From: Silene latifolia
Taxonomy: Eukaryota > Streptophyta > Magnoliopsida > Caryophyllales > Caryophyllaceae
DNA: 64,000 nucleotides
Reading direction: 5' to 3'
Assembly: GCF_048544455.1 (NCBI RefSeq)
Contig: NC_133538.1
Coordinates: 452,179,311 to 452,243,310 of the forward strand
Shown: in pieces, positions 10,466-22,579 of the stretch
Position numbering within the stretch: the stretch's first letter is position 1
How the letters are laid out: each line of letters opens with the position of its first letter
Notes under the pieces: generated by a model
Databases searched by the model: none
What the model was told of the DNA's origin: nothing
Seen by the model: the letters and a program-made list of their open reading frames with translations, nothing else
Program-made: the position numbers and the translations under genes

Positions 10466-11746
10466 TCAAACTGGAGCGTGTAAATCAAGAACGCCCAGTT
10501 TGCTAAGAAGAAAATCAAATTGCGCCGATCTCAAAGCTTTAGTAAAGACATCCGCGAGTTGAGAACTAGAGTCAACCTGAGATGTAGTAATAAGCCCATC
10601 AGTTATGGCATCTCGGATGAAGTGACAGTCGACCTCGATATGCTTTGTGCGCTCGTGGAAGACTGGATTCTGGGCAATAGAGAGAGCCGATTGACTGTAA
10701 GAAAAAAGAGGTATAGGACGTGGGACAGACACGCCTAAGCTCGAAAGAAGTCCCAAGAGCCACTTTAATTCACAAAAGAGTCCAACCATAGCACGATACT
10801 CGGCCTCAGCAGATGAAAGTGAGACGGTGCACTGTTTCTTTGTTTTCCAAGAGACGGGTGAATCACCGACAAACACGAGCCAACCCGAGACAGAGCGACG
10901 GGTTAAAGGACACTTAGCATAATCCGAATCACACCACCCTGAAAGATTCAAGGTGCTATCGAAGCGTAATAAAATGCCTTGACTTGGTTTGCTTTTTAAA
11001 TAACGAACCACGCGAAGAGCGGCATCAAAATGCTCTTTTCGTGGTTGATGAAGAAACTGAGACAAAATGTGGACCGCATAAGTAAGGTCGGGACGGGTCA
11101 CAGCAAGATAGACAAGACGCCCGACGAGTCGACGATAAGACTCCACGTCCGTGACAAGCTCGCCCGTAGCCAGGCCCAACTGATGATGCTGCTCCATCGA
11201 AGTGGCCACGAGTTTTGCACCAAGGAGCCCAACTTCGGAAATGATATCCAACGCATATTTACGCTGATTAAGAAAAATACATTCCGAACTTCGAGCAACC
11301 TCAATATCCAAGAAATATTTTAACGGACCCAAATCATTCATATGAAAACAATTATTAAGATATGCCTTGAAAGATTTAATAGCAGCAGAGTCATTTCCGT
11401 AAATCACAAGATCATCCACGTAAACTAAGACATGAATGCATACCTCGGCCTGGGAATAACTGAACAATGAATAATCAGAGTAAGATTGAATAAAGCCATA
11501 AGTGCGTAATGCAGCGCCTAGCTTAGCAAACCAACATCGGGGCGCCTGACGAAGGCCGTATAAGGACTTACGCAATTTACACACCTTGCCTTCCTTACCT
11601 TTACTGAAACCGGGAGGCAACCGCATATAGACCTCTTCAGATAAATCTCCATGTAAAAAGGCATTATGGACATCCATCTGATGAAGTTCCCATTTGCGAA
11701 TAGCAGCAACAGCCAGAAAGGTACGAATAGTAGTCATTTTAACCAC
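10466..11746 (-). pseudogene. copia C reverse transcriptase and RNase H
   Basis: 426 codons, the longest intact block. The RT palm starts in the frame-shifted stretch just upstream and continues here: DVHNAFLHGDLSEEVYM, LYGLRQAPRCWFAKL, and the catalytic VYVDDLVIYGND (near residue 107). The RNase H domain is complete with GWCDSDYAKCPLTRRSVSG, VSLSSAEAEYRAM and KHIEVDCHFIRD. It ends ADVFTKAL...LGVLDLHAPV close to the polypurine tract. All catalytic residues visible here are kept, which fits the recent insertion date. Confidence 0.9.
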
Positions 11747-11823
11747 GGGTGCAAAAGTCTCACCGAAATCAATCCCTTCAATCTGATGGTTCCCAAATAT
11801 AACGAGGCGAGCTTTGTATCGTT

Positions 11824-12936
11824 CTACTTGCCCATTATACCGATAATTTTATAAACCCAACGACAGCCAAGAGCCTTTTTATCAGCTGGAAGATCTGTCA
11901 ACTCCCAAGTGCCATTTGTTTCAAGGGCATCAATTTCAACTTGCATAGCTTCGCGCCATTTGGGATCATTAATAGCGATACGAAAGGAGGGAGGTTCAAC
12001 ACCTTCCGTAATTGGTGCAAGAAAGTGACGATGCTTTGCAGAAAATTTATTACAGTTAAGATAATGAGCAAGAGCAAAGGGAGTACCTGAGGACGAGGTG
12101 GAAGTGGAGCTGGCGGGAGAGGACGGTGGTGTGGTGGGGTCTGCGGTGGTGCCAACCAGAAAACCACGAAGCCTTGTGGACGGAATTTTTAGCCGATGTC
12201 CACGGCCAAGGACCTCGGGATTAGTGACAGCCTCAGTTTCCGAATTAGGATCCGTGGCAGCGCCCGAAACAGTACCCGAAGCATCATCCAAAGCGACATT
12301 CTCATTAGTGGGACCTGAAGTATCATGATGCTCTTGTTCGGTATTGCCCGTAGGAATTTCTTGCGTGGTGCCTGTATCCGAAATGGATATGGGTTCGTCG
12401 GAATTAATGACCTCGTCTTCAGCAAAAAATGGAGAAGAAGGATTCGGGGTAGGAGAATACCCGGTGGAAGAATTGACTGTATATGGGAATGATTGCTCAT
12501 AAAAATAAACATCTCGAGAGACGAAAATATCGCCAGTAGCAATGTCAAAGACTTTCCAACCTTTCTTATTATATGGATAGCCAATGAAAATACATTTGCG
12601 GCTACGAGGAGCAAATTTATCGCCATTGGTTTTTTGGTTGTGAACAAAGCATAAACACCCGAATACCCGTGTATTATCATAAGACGGGGGAATACCAAAC
12701 AGAACCTCATAAGGGGTTTTATTATAAAGAAGTAGTGAGGGGGTGCGATTAATTAAATAAGCAGCCGATAAGACACATTCGCCCCAAAAAGTGGTCGGAA
12801 GATTGGCTTGAAATAGGGGGGCACGGGCAACGTTTAATATGTGACGGTGTTTACGTTCAACCCGTCCATTCTGCTGAGGCGTACCCACACAGGATGTTTG
12901 AAATAGTATCCCATTTTTCACAAAATAATCGGCCAT
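11824..12936 (-). pseudogene. copia C integrase C-terminal part and RT start
   Basis: 370 codons. QQNGRVERKHRHILNVARA holds the catalytic Glu region of integrase, WGECVLSAAYLINRTPS the C-terminal integrase block, followed by a Ser/Thr/Pro-rich linker. The RT start reads WREAMQVEIDALETNGTWEL. A one-base frameshift near 11850 detaches it from the RT palm. Confidence 0.85.
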
Positions 12937-12963
12937 ATTATTAAATTCAGTCCCATTATCCGA

Positions 12964-13458
12964 CTAAACGATTTTAACCTTTTTAGAGAATTGGATGCCA
13001 ACCATGGCTAAGAAATTCATAAACATCGGTGTAACCTCAGTTTTGACAAAAAGAAGATAGACCCAGACGGCGCGAGAGCAGTCATCCACAATAGTTAAGA
13101 AATACTTCGCACCACACGTAGATGGGGTACGATAAAGACCCCATAAATCGTAATGAATTAATTTGAAAATGTTTGAAGCATTATTAGAATTCAATTTGAA
13201 ACTATGACGACATTTTTTGGCCTGATGACAAACATCACACGCAACATTAACAGGAATACGAAATTTGCTAGCTTGAGGAATTAAATGAATAACTTTATTA
13301 GAAGGGTGACCAAGACGCTTGTGCCACAAATCAAAAGAAGTTTCAGCGCTCACCCGATGCACCTTAGAAGACCGTCCCACCACACGCAAAAAATAAAGAC
13401 CGTCCTTGAACTCACCGACTCCAATCCTCGTCCTCAATAAGGGTTCTGAATGTGACAA
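12964..13458 (-). pseudogene. copia C GAG-pre-integrase and integrase N-terminal part
   Basis: Contains LWHKRLGHPS (pre-integrase), a His-Cys zinc finger (CDVCHQAKKCRHSF) and the first integrase-core aspartate (LIHYDLWGLYRTPS, then FLTIVDDCSRAVWVYL). A TAG directly before the block with the second catalytic Asp (SDNGTEF, about 12960-12940) interrupts the domain. Only a sense codon would be needed there to keep the frame, so the lesion is a single substitution. Confidence 0.85.
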
Positions 13459-13578
13459 GATTGATTAGTGAAGCTCAGAACAAAACTAGTAGCAGTAACC
13501 AATTGTGAAACTGAAATCAAATTACACGTGAGGCTTGGGACATATAAAACATTAGCTAAAGTTAAAAAAATCATTCAA

Positions 13579-13812
13579 CTATACAGACCCAGCTAACTTG
13601 GCCGAAACCGTTTGTCCATTAGGGAGGCGAACCGAGCGAGACGGGATCGAATATGTATCAAACAAGCAACTAATATCACCGGTCACATGATGTAAAGCCC
13701 CGGTATCGATAATCCATTCAAAAGACATACCAGAGAGACGGTCACAAGAAGGGTCTGACTTCAAGACATTAGCACGAACAGGCGAGGAAGAAGTGGAGGC
13801 CGAGGAACCCAA
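13579..13812 (-). pseudogene. copia C protease region
   Basis: 77 codons with the retropepsin-like active site WIIDTGALHHVTGD, followed by VRLPNGQTVSAKLAGSV. It is cut from gag by stops near 13862 and from the integrase part near 13570 by a frame change. Confidence 0.8.
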
Positions 13813-13863
13813 TTTAGCACGAGTCCGAGCCTTAACCTCTTCTAGCGTCCGTGGGCGATCACC

Positions 13864-14772
13864 TCACCAATCAGGGAACTTTTGAGATTTAATAAAAAAA
13901 GATGCAACCTCATGTCCAGAGAGAGTACAGAACGAGCATACCAGTTTACGACGCGCCTGCCTTTCGAGATCACGAAGAGCACGCCAATCAGTAGGTGGTG
14001 GCACCTGAGATGAGGAACGAACGGCAAAGGCCATGGCCTCGGCAATTTCGACAGGGGCAGGAGCCGAGCCACGAGCACGAAGTCGTTCCTCCTGTAAGAC
14101 TAACTGGAAGGCACGATTAAGGGTAGGCAACGTGTCAAGAGACAAGAGTTGGAAGCGAAGGTTACCGTAAATCGAACGATCAAGGCCCATAAGGAATTTA
14201 TGAAGTCGTTCAGATTCTTGACGAGCAAGGGAATTTTTATCGATGCCACAAAGACAACGACCACATTTACAGGCAAACGGAGGTTCGTGGTTGGCAAGAG
14301 CATCCCATAAAGCTTTTAATTGTACAAAATAAGAGGTAGCAGACATACCATGAATTTGATGACAATCGTGAAGTTGGGATTTAAGGGCATGGATCTTCGA
14401 ACCGTCGACAGTGGAGAAGCGTTCCGCCAAATCGTCCCAAAGGAGACGAGCATCTTCACAGTAGGAGATACTACTTTTGACAGATTCGTCAATGGAGTGC
14501 ATAATCCATTGTACGAGAGTACAATGGACGACTTCCCACTGCTCAAGCAAGGACTTGTCAGTCGGCTTTTCAATGGACCCATCGCAAAAACCAAATTTCC
14601 GTCTCGATTTAAGAGACATTTTCATGGACCGACTTCATTCCTCATAGTTATCACTACAAAGCTTGACATGAGAAACAGATTGGCCATGGACATCGTGACT
14701 CCCGAGATAATAAGGAGACATGACATCAATTTTGTTTGCGGAAGCGGTAGCGGAATCGCCATCCTTCGTCAT
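13864..14772 (-). pseudogene. copia C gag
   Basis: The probable start is the ATG at 14772 (plus-strand cat 14770-14772). The first part (KIDVMSPYYLGSHDVHGQ) is the usual N-terminus of this gag type. A TGA at 14637-14635 then interrupts it, at a place where the family has a Trp codon, and the same frame runs open from 14625 to 13864 (253 codons). The UBN2-type core (EQWEVVHCTLVQWIMHSID) and the RLHKFLMGLD block are clear. The zinc knuckle reads CSFCTLSGHEVASFF, so its last Cys is lost. A stop after KFPDW ends the frame before protease. Confidence 0.85.
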
Positions 14773-14854
14773 GTTGAGGAAGCAAGAGACGTAGGATAAG
14801 CGAGGCAAGGGAGGAAGGATCGAAAAAAATTAGGGTTTGATAGGAAACCGTGAA

Positions 14855-14864
14855 CCTGATACCA
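14855..14864 (-). other. Primer-binding site of copia C (tRNA-Met type)
   Basis: The minus strand reads TGGTATCAGG starting at the LTR edge. It fits the 3' end of initiator tRNA-Met over the first nine bases. Confidence 0.8.
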
Positions 14865-14999
14865 TGTTAAAATGTGTAATGTATTATAAGGGTAAAATGT
14901 GTGTTGTTTGTATTGCCAATCATAAGACGTATAAATACAAGAGAATGGAAACGGGATAAATAAACCCTAAGTCGTAATGGGCCGAAGTCCGGCCTAATA
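14865..14999 (-). repeat. 5' LTR of copia C
   Basis: 135 bp, the same length as the left LTR. The primer-binding site (minus strand TGGTATCAGG, 14855-14864) joins it directly. Confidence 0.95.
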
Positions 15000-15004
15000 G
15001 AAAG

Positions 15005-15995
15005 GCGGACGAGGGATGGAGGCGAAGGGGAAGGAGAATGAAGGAAGTTTTCACTCTAAATCTTTTCTGTGTTACTGTGAATTTTATTTGGTGTGAGATC
15101 TTTATTTCCCTCGTACCCTATTTAGTAACCCAACAATGTTTGTGACTTTGTTAACGAAATTTTAAAGCTATTTTCTTTTATATAAAATTTCTAAGGTACA
15201 CACGGTATACTATATCACAATGCACCCTAATTAATGAGAATGCATTGTTTTTGTTCACATTTTGAGTATGTTTTGGTTTTCAGGGACAATATGTCAATTT
15301 CAATTTTCGCACTGATTAGGTTTATAGTGACATGGTAGTATGGTACTAGATGTACTGAAATTTGTTTTCTTATAATATGCATTATAACTTTAAATTACTC
15401 CCTCCAAGTATTTTTCCCATCTAATATATGTGAGTAGTATTTTATTGAAATAGGAAGAACATAAGTGTATGGATGAATAGTTCTCTTGATAAATCAAATA
15501 TGACAAATTTGACATTATTGTGTATATTAGGGAGCTTTATTGCTGAAGTTAACAAACTAAAATCAAATGTAGACAATATAAAATAGAGAATAACATGGGC
15601 GGATCCAAGGGTAGGCTACTCGGCTAAAGCCCGAGTAGTTTCTGAGACATAAAATATTTAGGATATGACGTACTAAGTAATCAGATGATAGCATGTGGTC
15701 TGTTGGTCTTGTACTTGTTTTTCACCTAGGCTACCTAGGTTCGAATCTCAACAAGGTTTTTCTACCTGATAGTTTATTTTATTTCTTCCCATTATAATTG
15801 TGTGAGTTGCTCAGTTGCATTAGTTATTTGTGCTCTTTGTTTTATTTGTATTAGCCATTTCTTTTTATTTTTCATTTCCAATCAATTATCATTCATTTAC
15901 GACAAACGAGTAAGCTAAGATTCGGTATGAATAATATTATATAACATTCCCTCCATTATATTAAATTTGTACTTCCTATGTCTCAATCATTTGTC
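15005..15995. other. Intergenic AT-rich DNA with MITE remnants
   Basis: No gene seen. 15398-15480 (actccctccaag...) is a diverged copy of the fold-back MITE at 26944-27034. Near 15595-15780 a stretch starts gggcggatccaagggtaggc and holds ggttcgaatctc, which resembles a Pol III B-box, so a SINE-like piece is possible. 15951-15995 is the left part of the MITE into which the next LINE inserted. Confidence 0.45.
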
Positions 15996-18900
15996 AATTC
16001 TGAATGGTTACAACTTTTCCGAGCTGCCTCAGTTTTGCATCTACCCATTCTTATTTCGGATCATGCTCCAATTATCCTCAAGTTTTTTCTTCTACAAATA
16101 ATCGTAGACGCCCATAACGCCTTGATAACTGGTGCTTGCATTCTCCGGAGATTGCTCAAATGGTTGATAATGCATGGAAACTTTCTGTTCCTGGCTCTCC
16201 AATGTTTGTGTTATCCCACCGTCTTGCCGCAATTCGGTTTTCTATAATGCAATGGTTGATTCATCATCGTATCTCTCACGGTATTAACTGGTCTGCTATT
16301 CAGAATGAAATTCATAGCTCCAACAATCAGGTTGTGGATGTTTAGTCGGCAACAACTTTTCAAGATGTTCGTTCTTTACAATTACAACTCATTCAAAAAC
16401 AGCATGCATATTGGTTACATCGGTCAAAATTAAAGAATGAGATTCTTGATGGACTCCCGTCTCGTTTCTTATATTCCCGTGTTAAACAGCGATCTTCACA
16501 TCAGCGCATTCTTGCTTTACTTTCTGGCTCAGGAGAATGGTTATATACTCCTGACAAGATTGCTTTGGAGATTACTTCTTTTTTCAAGGAGCTACTTTGT
16601 TCTACCCCTCCTCATGATCCTGGCCCTCCTGAAGGTTTTATTGACCCTTTGCTTTTGTCACTCGAGCTTCCAATGCTGAGTGCAGAAGACGGCTTATTGT
16701 TACCAGCCCCTTTCTCAGAGAGTGATATTGTTCATGCACTAAATGGTATGGATGGGTTGAAGTTTCCCGGGCCTGATGGTATTACCTAGAAATTCTTCCA
16801 AATTTATTGGTCCCAGATTGGTCAACTTGTTACTTTGACTCTTCTTCGGTTTCTTAATACGGGAGTTCTATTGAAAGAATGGAATCACACGCATATCGTT
16901 CTTATTCCTAAAGTGGAGAACCCTGAGCTCGTTTTTCAATTCCATCATATCAGTCTATGTAATGTTATTTATCGCCTTGCATCCAAGTGTCTTGCCAATC
17001 CACTCAAGCTAGTTATTTCATCAATTGTTTCGGAATCTCAGTAGGCTTTTGTCCCTGATCAACTTATGTTGGATGGCTGTCTTATTACGCATAAAATTAT
17101 ACACTATCTTAATAAGACTAAGAAGGTATCGGTTTCTTATGCTGCTCTGAAGCTTGACATGCACAAAGCTTTTGATCGAGTTTCGTGGAATTTCCTTATT
17201 GCCATAATGAAAAAATTCGGGTTCCCTATCTTTTAGCAAAATATTATCTGGGAATACATTTCAACTGTCACTTATAATGTCCTAATTAATGGTGAGCCAT
17301 CTATTTCTTTTCGACCTTCTTGTGGCATGCGTCAAGGTGATCAACTCTCACCTTATTTATAATGTGTATGGAGATTTTATCATGTCAATTGCGTGACGCT
17401 GAGAGACTTGGAACCATACACGGCCTCAAGATTTCTTGCTATGCTCCTCCTATCACCTATTTATTTTATGTTGATGGTGCCTTTATTTCCTGTAAAGATA
17501 ATCCAAGTTATTTTGAGGGGCTACGAGATTTGTTTCGCTGTTTCGAGCTGGCCTCAGGGCAAATGATAAATCTTGATAAATCCTTTGTTAAATTCAGTCC
17601 AAACACACCGACTGATTTCCGATCACATTTGGCAGCTATACTCAAGGTGAAGACGTCTAATTGTTTTGGGAATTATTTGGGTGTCCCAGTTGATCTTTCC
17701 TCAAAGAAGGCTTCAGTTTTTAACCCGCTTCTAGACAAAATGACAAAACCTATTATTGTTTGGTCGACTCTTTTTCTTAGTAAGCCTTCTAAATTGCTCA
17801 TCATCAATTCTATTCTTTTGGGTTCAATCTGATATTTGTTGACATCCATTCCTTTTCCAATTGGGATTTGCAAGAAGATCGACTCATTGATTACTTCTTT
17901 TTGGTGGCGTAAAGATATGAAATACAAATCTATTCATTGGCTTTCTAGGGACTCTTTGCAGCTTCCTCGTGAGAGTGATGGTCTTGGTTTTAAGTCGGTC
18001 TCACTATTAAGTCAGGCTTCCCTTATGAAGATTTTTTGGCGTATTCATCATCATCCCTCTGGGTTATTAGCAAAATTCATGGTCCCGAAATATCCGAAGG
18101 ATTTACCTATTCCCGTTTCGAAATCAAAAGTCTCTCAACCATCTTTTATATTGTTTGGCATTTGCCGCGCTGCTTCTGCTTTCTCCCCTGCTCTATCTTG
18201 GAAGCTTGGTAATGGTGCCTCGGTTGATCTTCTCACAAGTCGATGAGTTAAAGGGAATGTTCCATCTGTGCGACCATGTTTTAATGCCTCATCTCCTGCG
18301 CTTTCTGATCTGCTTAGTAATTCAGGTAATTAATTGGAATCAACTAGCAGTTTTTCGTGTTTTTGAGTCCTCGTGTGCCAAGGTAATTCTCGCTATGGAA
18401 CCTCCTCATATTGATATCGATGATTTACTCTATTGGAAGTTCACAGAGGATGGAGTTTACACGGTTAGATCGGGTTACTCTTTCCTGCTGTCACAACATT
18501 CCTTCTCCTGCTCGCCTTCATTCTATTCTGCCTTTCCGTGGAAAGTTCTTTGGGGTATTCGTTCTTCTACTAAGTTACCTCTTCTAGTATGGCGCATAGT
18601 ACATAATATTCTTCCCTCCTTAGATAATATTTCTCTCCGTGGAATTCAGGTTAGTACTTCTTATGTTTTTTGTCACTCTTATCCGGAGTCTTTAAATCAT
18701 TTATTTCGCTCTTGCACTGTTGCTCGACATGTATGGCTTTCTTCAGCTCTTGGACTTAATTCTGTGGCTAATCCGGGAGTTCCATTGCAACGATGGCTTG
18801 ATGATCATATAAGATATTTTCAACGACTCCAGGATAACGCATATCATTGCTTTCTGCATTTCCTTTGTATTATTAAGGCAATTTGGATGGTTCGCAACTC

Positions 18901-19198
18901 AGTTGTCTTTGAGAATTGCTCAGTAAACCCAATTGAGATTTTACATCTGTCTGATTACCTTCTTGTCACTCATTCTCAGCTACCAGTGGTTTGGCCATCC
19001 CATTTGAAGATTCAGAATTTAAGTTGCCTTTCTAGCTATAAAAATGTGATGCCATTTGCTAATGTTTCTTACTATATTTTGGTCCGTAGGTCCTCTTTTG
19101 GAGATCAGTTCGTGATATCTACAACGGATTCACTCACTTGCAATACTGTTAAGCATCATATTAGGGCTTCCTCTGTTTTCGCTGCAACTACAAAATGA
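15996..19198 (+). pseudogene. LINE 3 ORF2: endonuclease end, RT, zf-RVT
   Basis: Broken ORF2. The endonuclease C-terminus is marked by ILISDHAPIILKFF near 16046. The RT runs about 16700-17830: FPGPDGIT, IVLIPKVENPELVFQFHHIS, LKLDMHKAFDRVSW and CGMRQGDQLSP. The catalytic FADD box is degraded to FYVDGAFIS near 17468. After the palm come SLLSQASLMKIFWRIHHHPSG and a zf-RVT-like domain (FPWKVLWGIRSSTKLPLLVW; LNHLFRSCTVARHVWLSS). Stops interrupt at about 16787, 17041, 17236, 17360 and 17830, and there are frame changes. The missing catalytic Asp and many stops show a long-dead copy. Confidence 0.85.
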
Positions 19199-19435
19199 CT
19201 CCTTATCACCAAGTACAGGGCTCATAATGCTTTGTTACCTTCCGTCTCCTTCCAGGTTACATCACAAAAGCTATCTTCAGTTCTGGCCTCCACAGCGCCA
19301 GTACCAATTGAATTGCGTCACTCTTTGTGCGTTATTCGCAATTTCCTTCGCATGTTTGTTCAGTGGTCAGTTCGCAATACATTGTGTTTGTTTACTTGCC
19401 TTTATATATAAAGTTCATTGTTGTCAAAAAAAAAG
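15996..19435 (+). mobile_element. LINE 3, 5'-truncated, TSD atcatttgtc
   Basis: Plus-strand L1-type LINE, 3.4 kb, starting inside the endonuclease domain and ending in nine A (19426-19434). The 10-bp duplication atcatttgtc is present at 15986-15995 and 19436-19445. The target is a MITE of the ctccctccgtctcaatcatttgt type, whose two halves flank the LINE. Confidence 0.9.
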
Positions 19436-19445
19436 ATCATTTGTC

Positions 19446-19815
19446 TACGGATTATAATACCCCTTATAAATGATAAAAAAGTAAACAACTACCCCCTCCT
19501 ATTCTCAATAACTCTCCCTATTTTCTTTTTTCATCTATTCACAATACTCTCTTTATTTTCTTATTTGGCAAACTTTTATACTTATTTTAATCACCCCACC
19601 CCACAACAATATCTCACAATACCCATACTTTATCTTATTTTAAGCACCTTATCCCACAACAATACTTATTTTAACCACCTTACCCACAATAATATTACAC
19701 AATACCTTCCATCTCTCCAATATTCTACCCATACTACAATACTTTACCATATAATACTCCCTCCCTTAATTCTCGTGCCCTCCAGAATAGGGAGAGTTAT
19801 TGAGAATAGGTATAC
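19446..19815. mobile_element. MITE with about 28-bp inverted repeats, plus right half of the LINE 3 target
   Basis: 19499-19526 (tattctcaataactctccct) is the reverse complement of 19785-19812 (agggagagttattgagaata). Between them is an AT-rich loop with repeated cccacaacaatac and ttatcttattttaa pieces. The ctccctccc motif near 19761 is typical of Stowaway-like MITE ends. No coding content. Confidence 0.6.
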
Positions 19816-20744
19816 CGAGTACATAATTTCAACATACATAAAAGCCGTTTTTTTTATATATTTATATAAGAAAAGGAAACTAGGTTAATCGAAATCAACC
19901 TATAACATCCTTGCGGATGAAAGCAATAAAGACGACTTTCAAATTACCATAGTAGAATCAACTAATGAAGATAACAAGGGCAAAAAGAAGACTATTCAAC
20001 GAAAGTTGGAATCTTTAAAGCCCAAAGATGATGAAAACAAAGACTAACAAGAAAATGTAAAAGAAAAATGAGATCTATAAAACCAAACGTACACAAAACT
20101 TGAGCGCGGGAATACTTGTAAAATATTTTCAGAAGAACAAGGAAACTAGTAGAACCTTGATAGAACCATAAAGGTTGGGTATGGAGCTATAAGGAAGACA
20201 CTGCACAAGAAGACTAAACTATCCATAGAAATAGAAGGCTAACCAAAACAAATATTCTATACACCAAAATCAATAATGTTCATTGTTTTGATTATCAAAA
20301 CATGGTAATAAAACTCAAAAAGTTCTCTAAAACTTCATAGCTTCTTGATTTAGACCAACATTCTTAAGATAAATGACTAAATGTAGCTCTCTTAGGTTAA
20401 ATGGAGAGCAAATAAAATCGAATCTTAAATATAGTAAAAATCAAGAAGACTAGTGAAGAAAATTTCTAGAAAAAGAGATACAAGAAGACAAGATAAAGAA
20501 ATGAATAAATGAGGTAAGAAGATCAAGAGATAATCAAACACATTTCTTTTTTCTAGGATTTTGGACAATTTTAGAGAATTTTCTCCCTCTAAAAGTTAGA
20601 GAGAGAGCCCGACCACTATTAATTATTGCACATACATAAAAGCTCTTATCCTTTGTAAAACGATCTTATTCTATAATGTTATCATCGTCAACTTCAAAGT
20701 GATGACAAATCATGGAAACTTGCGAAAAGGGTAGAGTTACACCA
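19816..20744. other. No recognisable feature
   Basis: AT-rich DNA with long A-rich runs (near 19960-20080). No frame with a domain, no element end and no RNA gene were seen. Confidence 0.4.
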
Positions 20745-20756
20745 GGTGTATGAGAG

Positions 20757-21270
20757 CTCTCATACACCACCAATTAAAGTGCGTCATTTGTCAAAGTTGA
20801 AGAATCTAATTTTAATCCATAATTCCCTTGATTCCTTCATTAATTAGCCTTAATAATTGTTCTCGGTATTGACAGCCTACCCTGTTAATTAAAAATACTT
20901 TTCTCCTAATTTTTTTTATTTTAACTCTATTTTATAATTAATACATGTATTTATGTATACATTTTTGTTTTCGTATATTTATACAGAGAGGCGAATACAT
21001 TTCATTTTTTGTATATTTGTACTTCAGCTTATACGATATTAATTAGCCCTTTATGTATTTTTCTTTGTACTTTTTTTTATGTTGTATTATTAATCAATAT
21101 TAATTAGCCCTTTATATATTTTTCTTTGTAATTTGTTTTTGTTGTGATATTATTTACGGTGACTATTTTATCTTTGTAATTTCTTTGATATAATTCTTTT
21201 TTTATCTTTACTTTTTTATTGACTTAAAAATTAATTATTTGAGATTTTCATTCTTAAACTTTTGTAGATA
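20757..21270. repeat. Left arm of a 15-kb inverted-repeat pair
   Basis: Reading right from 20757 (ctctcatacaccaccaatta) this stretch matches the reverse complement of 35160-35672 with moderate divergence. Shared blocks include gaagaatct.attttag, gattccttcattaatt, gtattgac.gcctacc, ttatacgatattaatta and tatttttctttgtac. Long terminal inverted repeats of this kind suggest a MULE-like DNA element, but no transposase is present. Confidence 0.65.
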
Positions 21271-22507
21271 TGATATAATTTCAAATAAATTAGGTGTAAT
21301 TTCAAGCGAATAAAGTGTAATTTTGAACTGATATTGTGTAACTCCCAATTCACAGAGCAGTACTGAAAATTTCAAAGACTCTACGAAAATATTACCATTA
21401 CGTTGGGCTCGAAAAAATAATAAATTTAGGCTTTTGTTTCACTTTAGTCGGAGTCCGAATGACGATTTACGGAGTCTTTTACGAACCCGCTTTTATTTTA
21501 TGCGGGTAAATAATTTCGTTTTTTAAATCCTATGTTTTGATATTTGAAATATAAATGGTAGCCTTAATTTAATAAATTATTTGATAAAAAGAAGAATGTA
21601 AAATTAATTAGATAAATGGGGAATTGAAATTATGAGAGACACAGCATTAATTACATGTTGGTGAGTGTTTTTTTGGTTTTAATGTCAACCATTCATCAGT
21701 AAGATCTAATGGTAGAGATGAGGATTTAGGAACTCAAACAAATTTGGTTTTTTTTTTACATATGCATTATTAATGAAACATTATTTCCTTCTCATCTTAC
21801 CTTTCTTAAAATTAACTTTATAAATTAAAATAAATAAATAAAACAAAAAGAGTGACCCTTATCATTCTCTAATAAAATAGAATTAAAAAAAAGGATAACT
21901 CTTACCATTCTTCATAAAATAAAATTATGAATGTTTGACTTCCCTATGCAGCTTAATTTATTTTACATTATTCGAGAAAGTAAATTGATAAAAAGTATTA
22001 ATGAACAATATAATTATTAAAAATAATAGAAATGATATTATCTTAATTTATTTACATGTTCTTAATTATTGAAAGTAAATAATTTACGTAACTTCCTAGA
22101 ATAAAGTAACATATTACTGTCCAAACATATTTTTATCTACACGCAAACTATATTAGTTAAATTAGATAGTAAAATATAAGTTTTATTTTGTTACCAAATG
22201 GAAAATTACAGTTAACAAATGAATAATTACTTTGTTAATAAATTATCCAAAAAAATTTACTTTTGTCACTTTTCGAAAATCTGTTAGTAAATATGAAAAA
22301 TTACAGTTAAATTAGATAGTAAAATATAAGTTTTAATTTGTTAAGAAATTAATAATTACAGTTAATTAATTTATTTTGTTTATTAAATGAAAATATTAAA
22401 ATATAAATTATATGTTTGAAAACATAATACAAATGTACTACATAGTTCGTTGCGTTGATCGTATGTTCATCCAAGTTTTAGCCCATCTTGGATTGGTTAA
22501 AATATAA
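21271..22507. other. AT-rich DNA, possible LTR or MITE fragments
   Basis: No gene. A segment near 21338-21520 (tgtaactcccaattcacagagc ... tgcgggtaaataatt) has higher GC than its surroundings and may be a piece of another element. The rest is low-complexity AT-rich DNA with short repeated phrases (attaaattagatagtaaaatataag occurs twice, near 22155 and 22307). Confidence 0.35.
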
Positions 22508-22578
22508 TTTTAGGGTTTGTTGGGTTTTTTAGGGGTTTAGGGTTTGTAGGGTTTTTTAGGGGTTTAGGGTTTAGGGTT
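22508..22578. repeat. Interstitial telomere-like repeat
   Basis: Degenerate TTTAGGG repeats, the plant telomere unit, with two exact units at the right end (tttagggtttagggtt). The stretch also shows an internal 27-bp duplication built of tttgt(t/a)gggttttttagggg. Confidence 0.75.
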
Positions 22579-22579
22579 A

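Larger units (their letters stand above)
10324..14999 (-). mobile_element. Ty1/copia LTR retrotransposon C, complete, TSD gaaag
   Basis: 4676 bp with 135-bp LTRs (10324-10458 and 14865-14999) that differ at only one position I could see (agtagtaa versus agtcgtaa). The 5-bp duplication gaaag flanks it at 10319-10323 and 15000-15004. Gag and pol read on the minus strand in the copia order protease, integrase, RT, RNase H. The short LTRs start TG but end TA. Near-identical LTRs imply a recent insertion, yet the coding region has several stops and frameshifts. Confidence 0.95.

Noticed and set aside
14320..14799. 159-codon plus-strand frame
   Set aside because: It lies antisense to the clear copia gag and has no recognisable domain.
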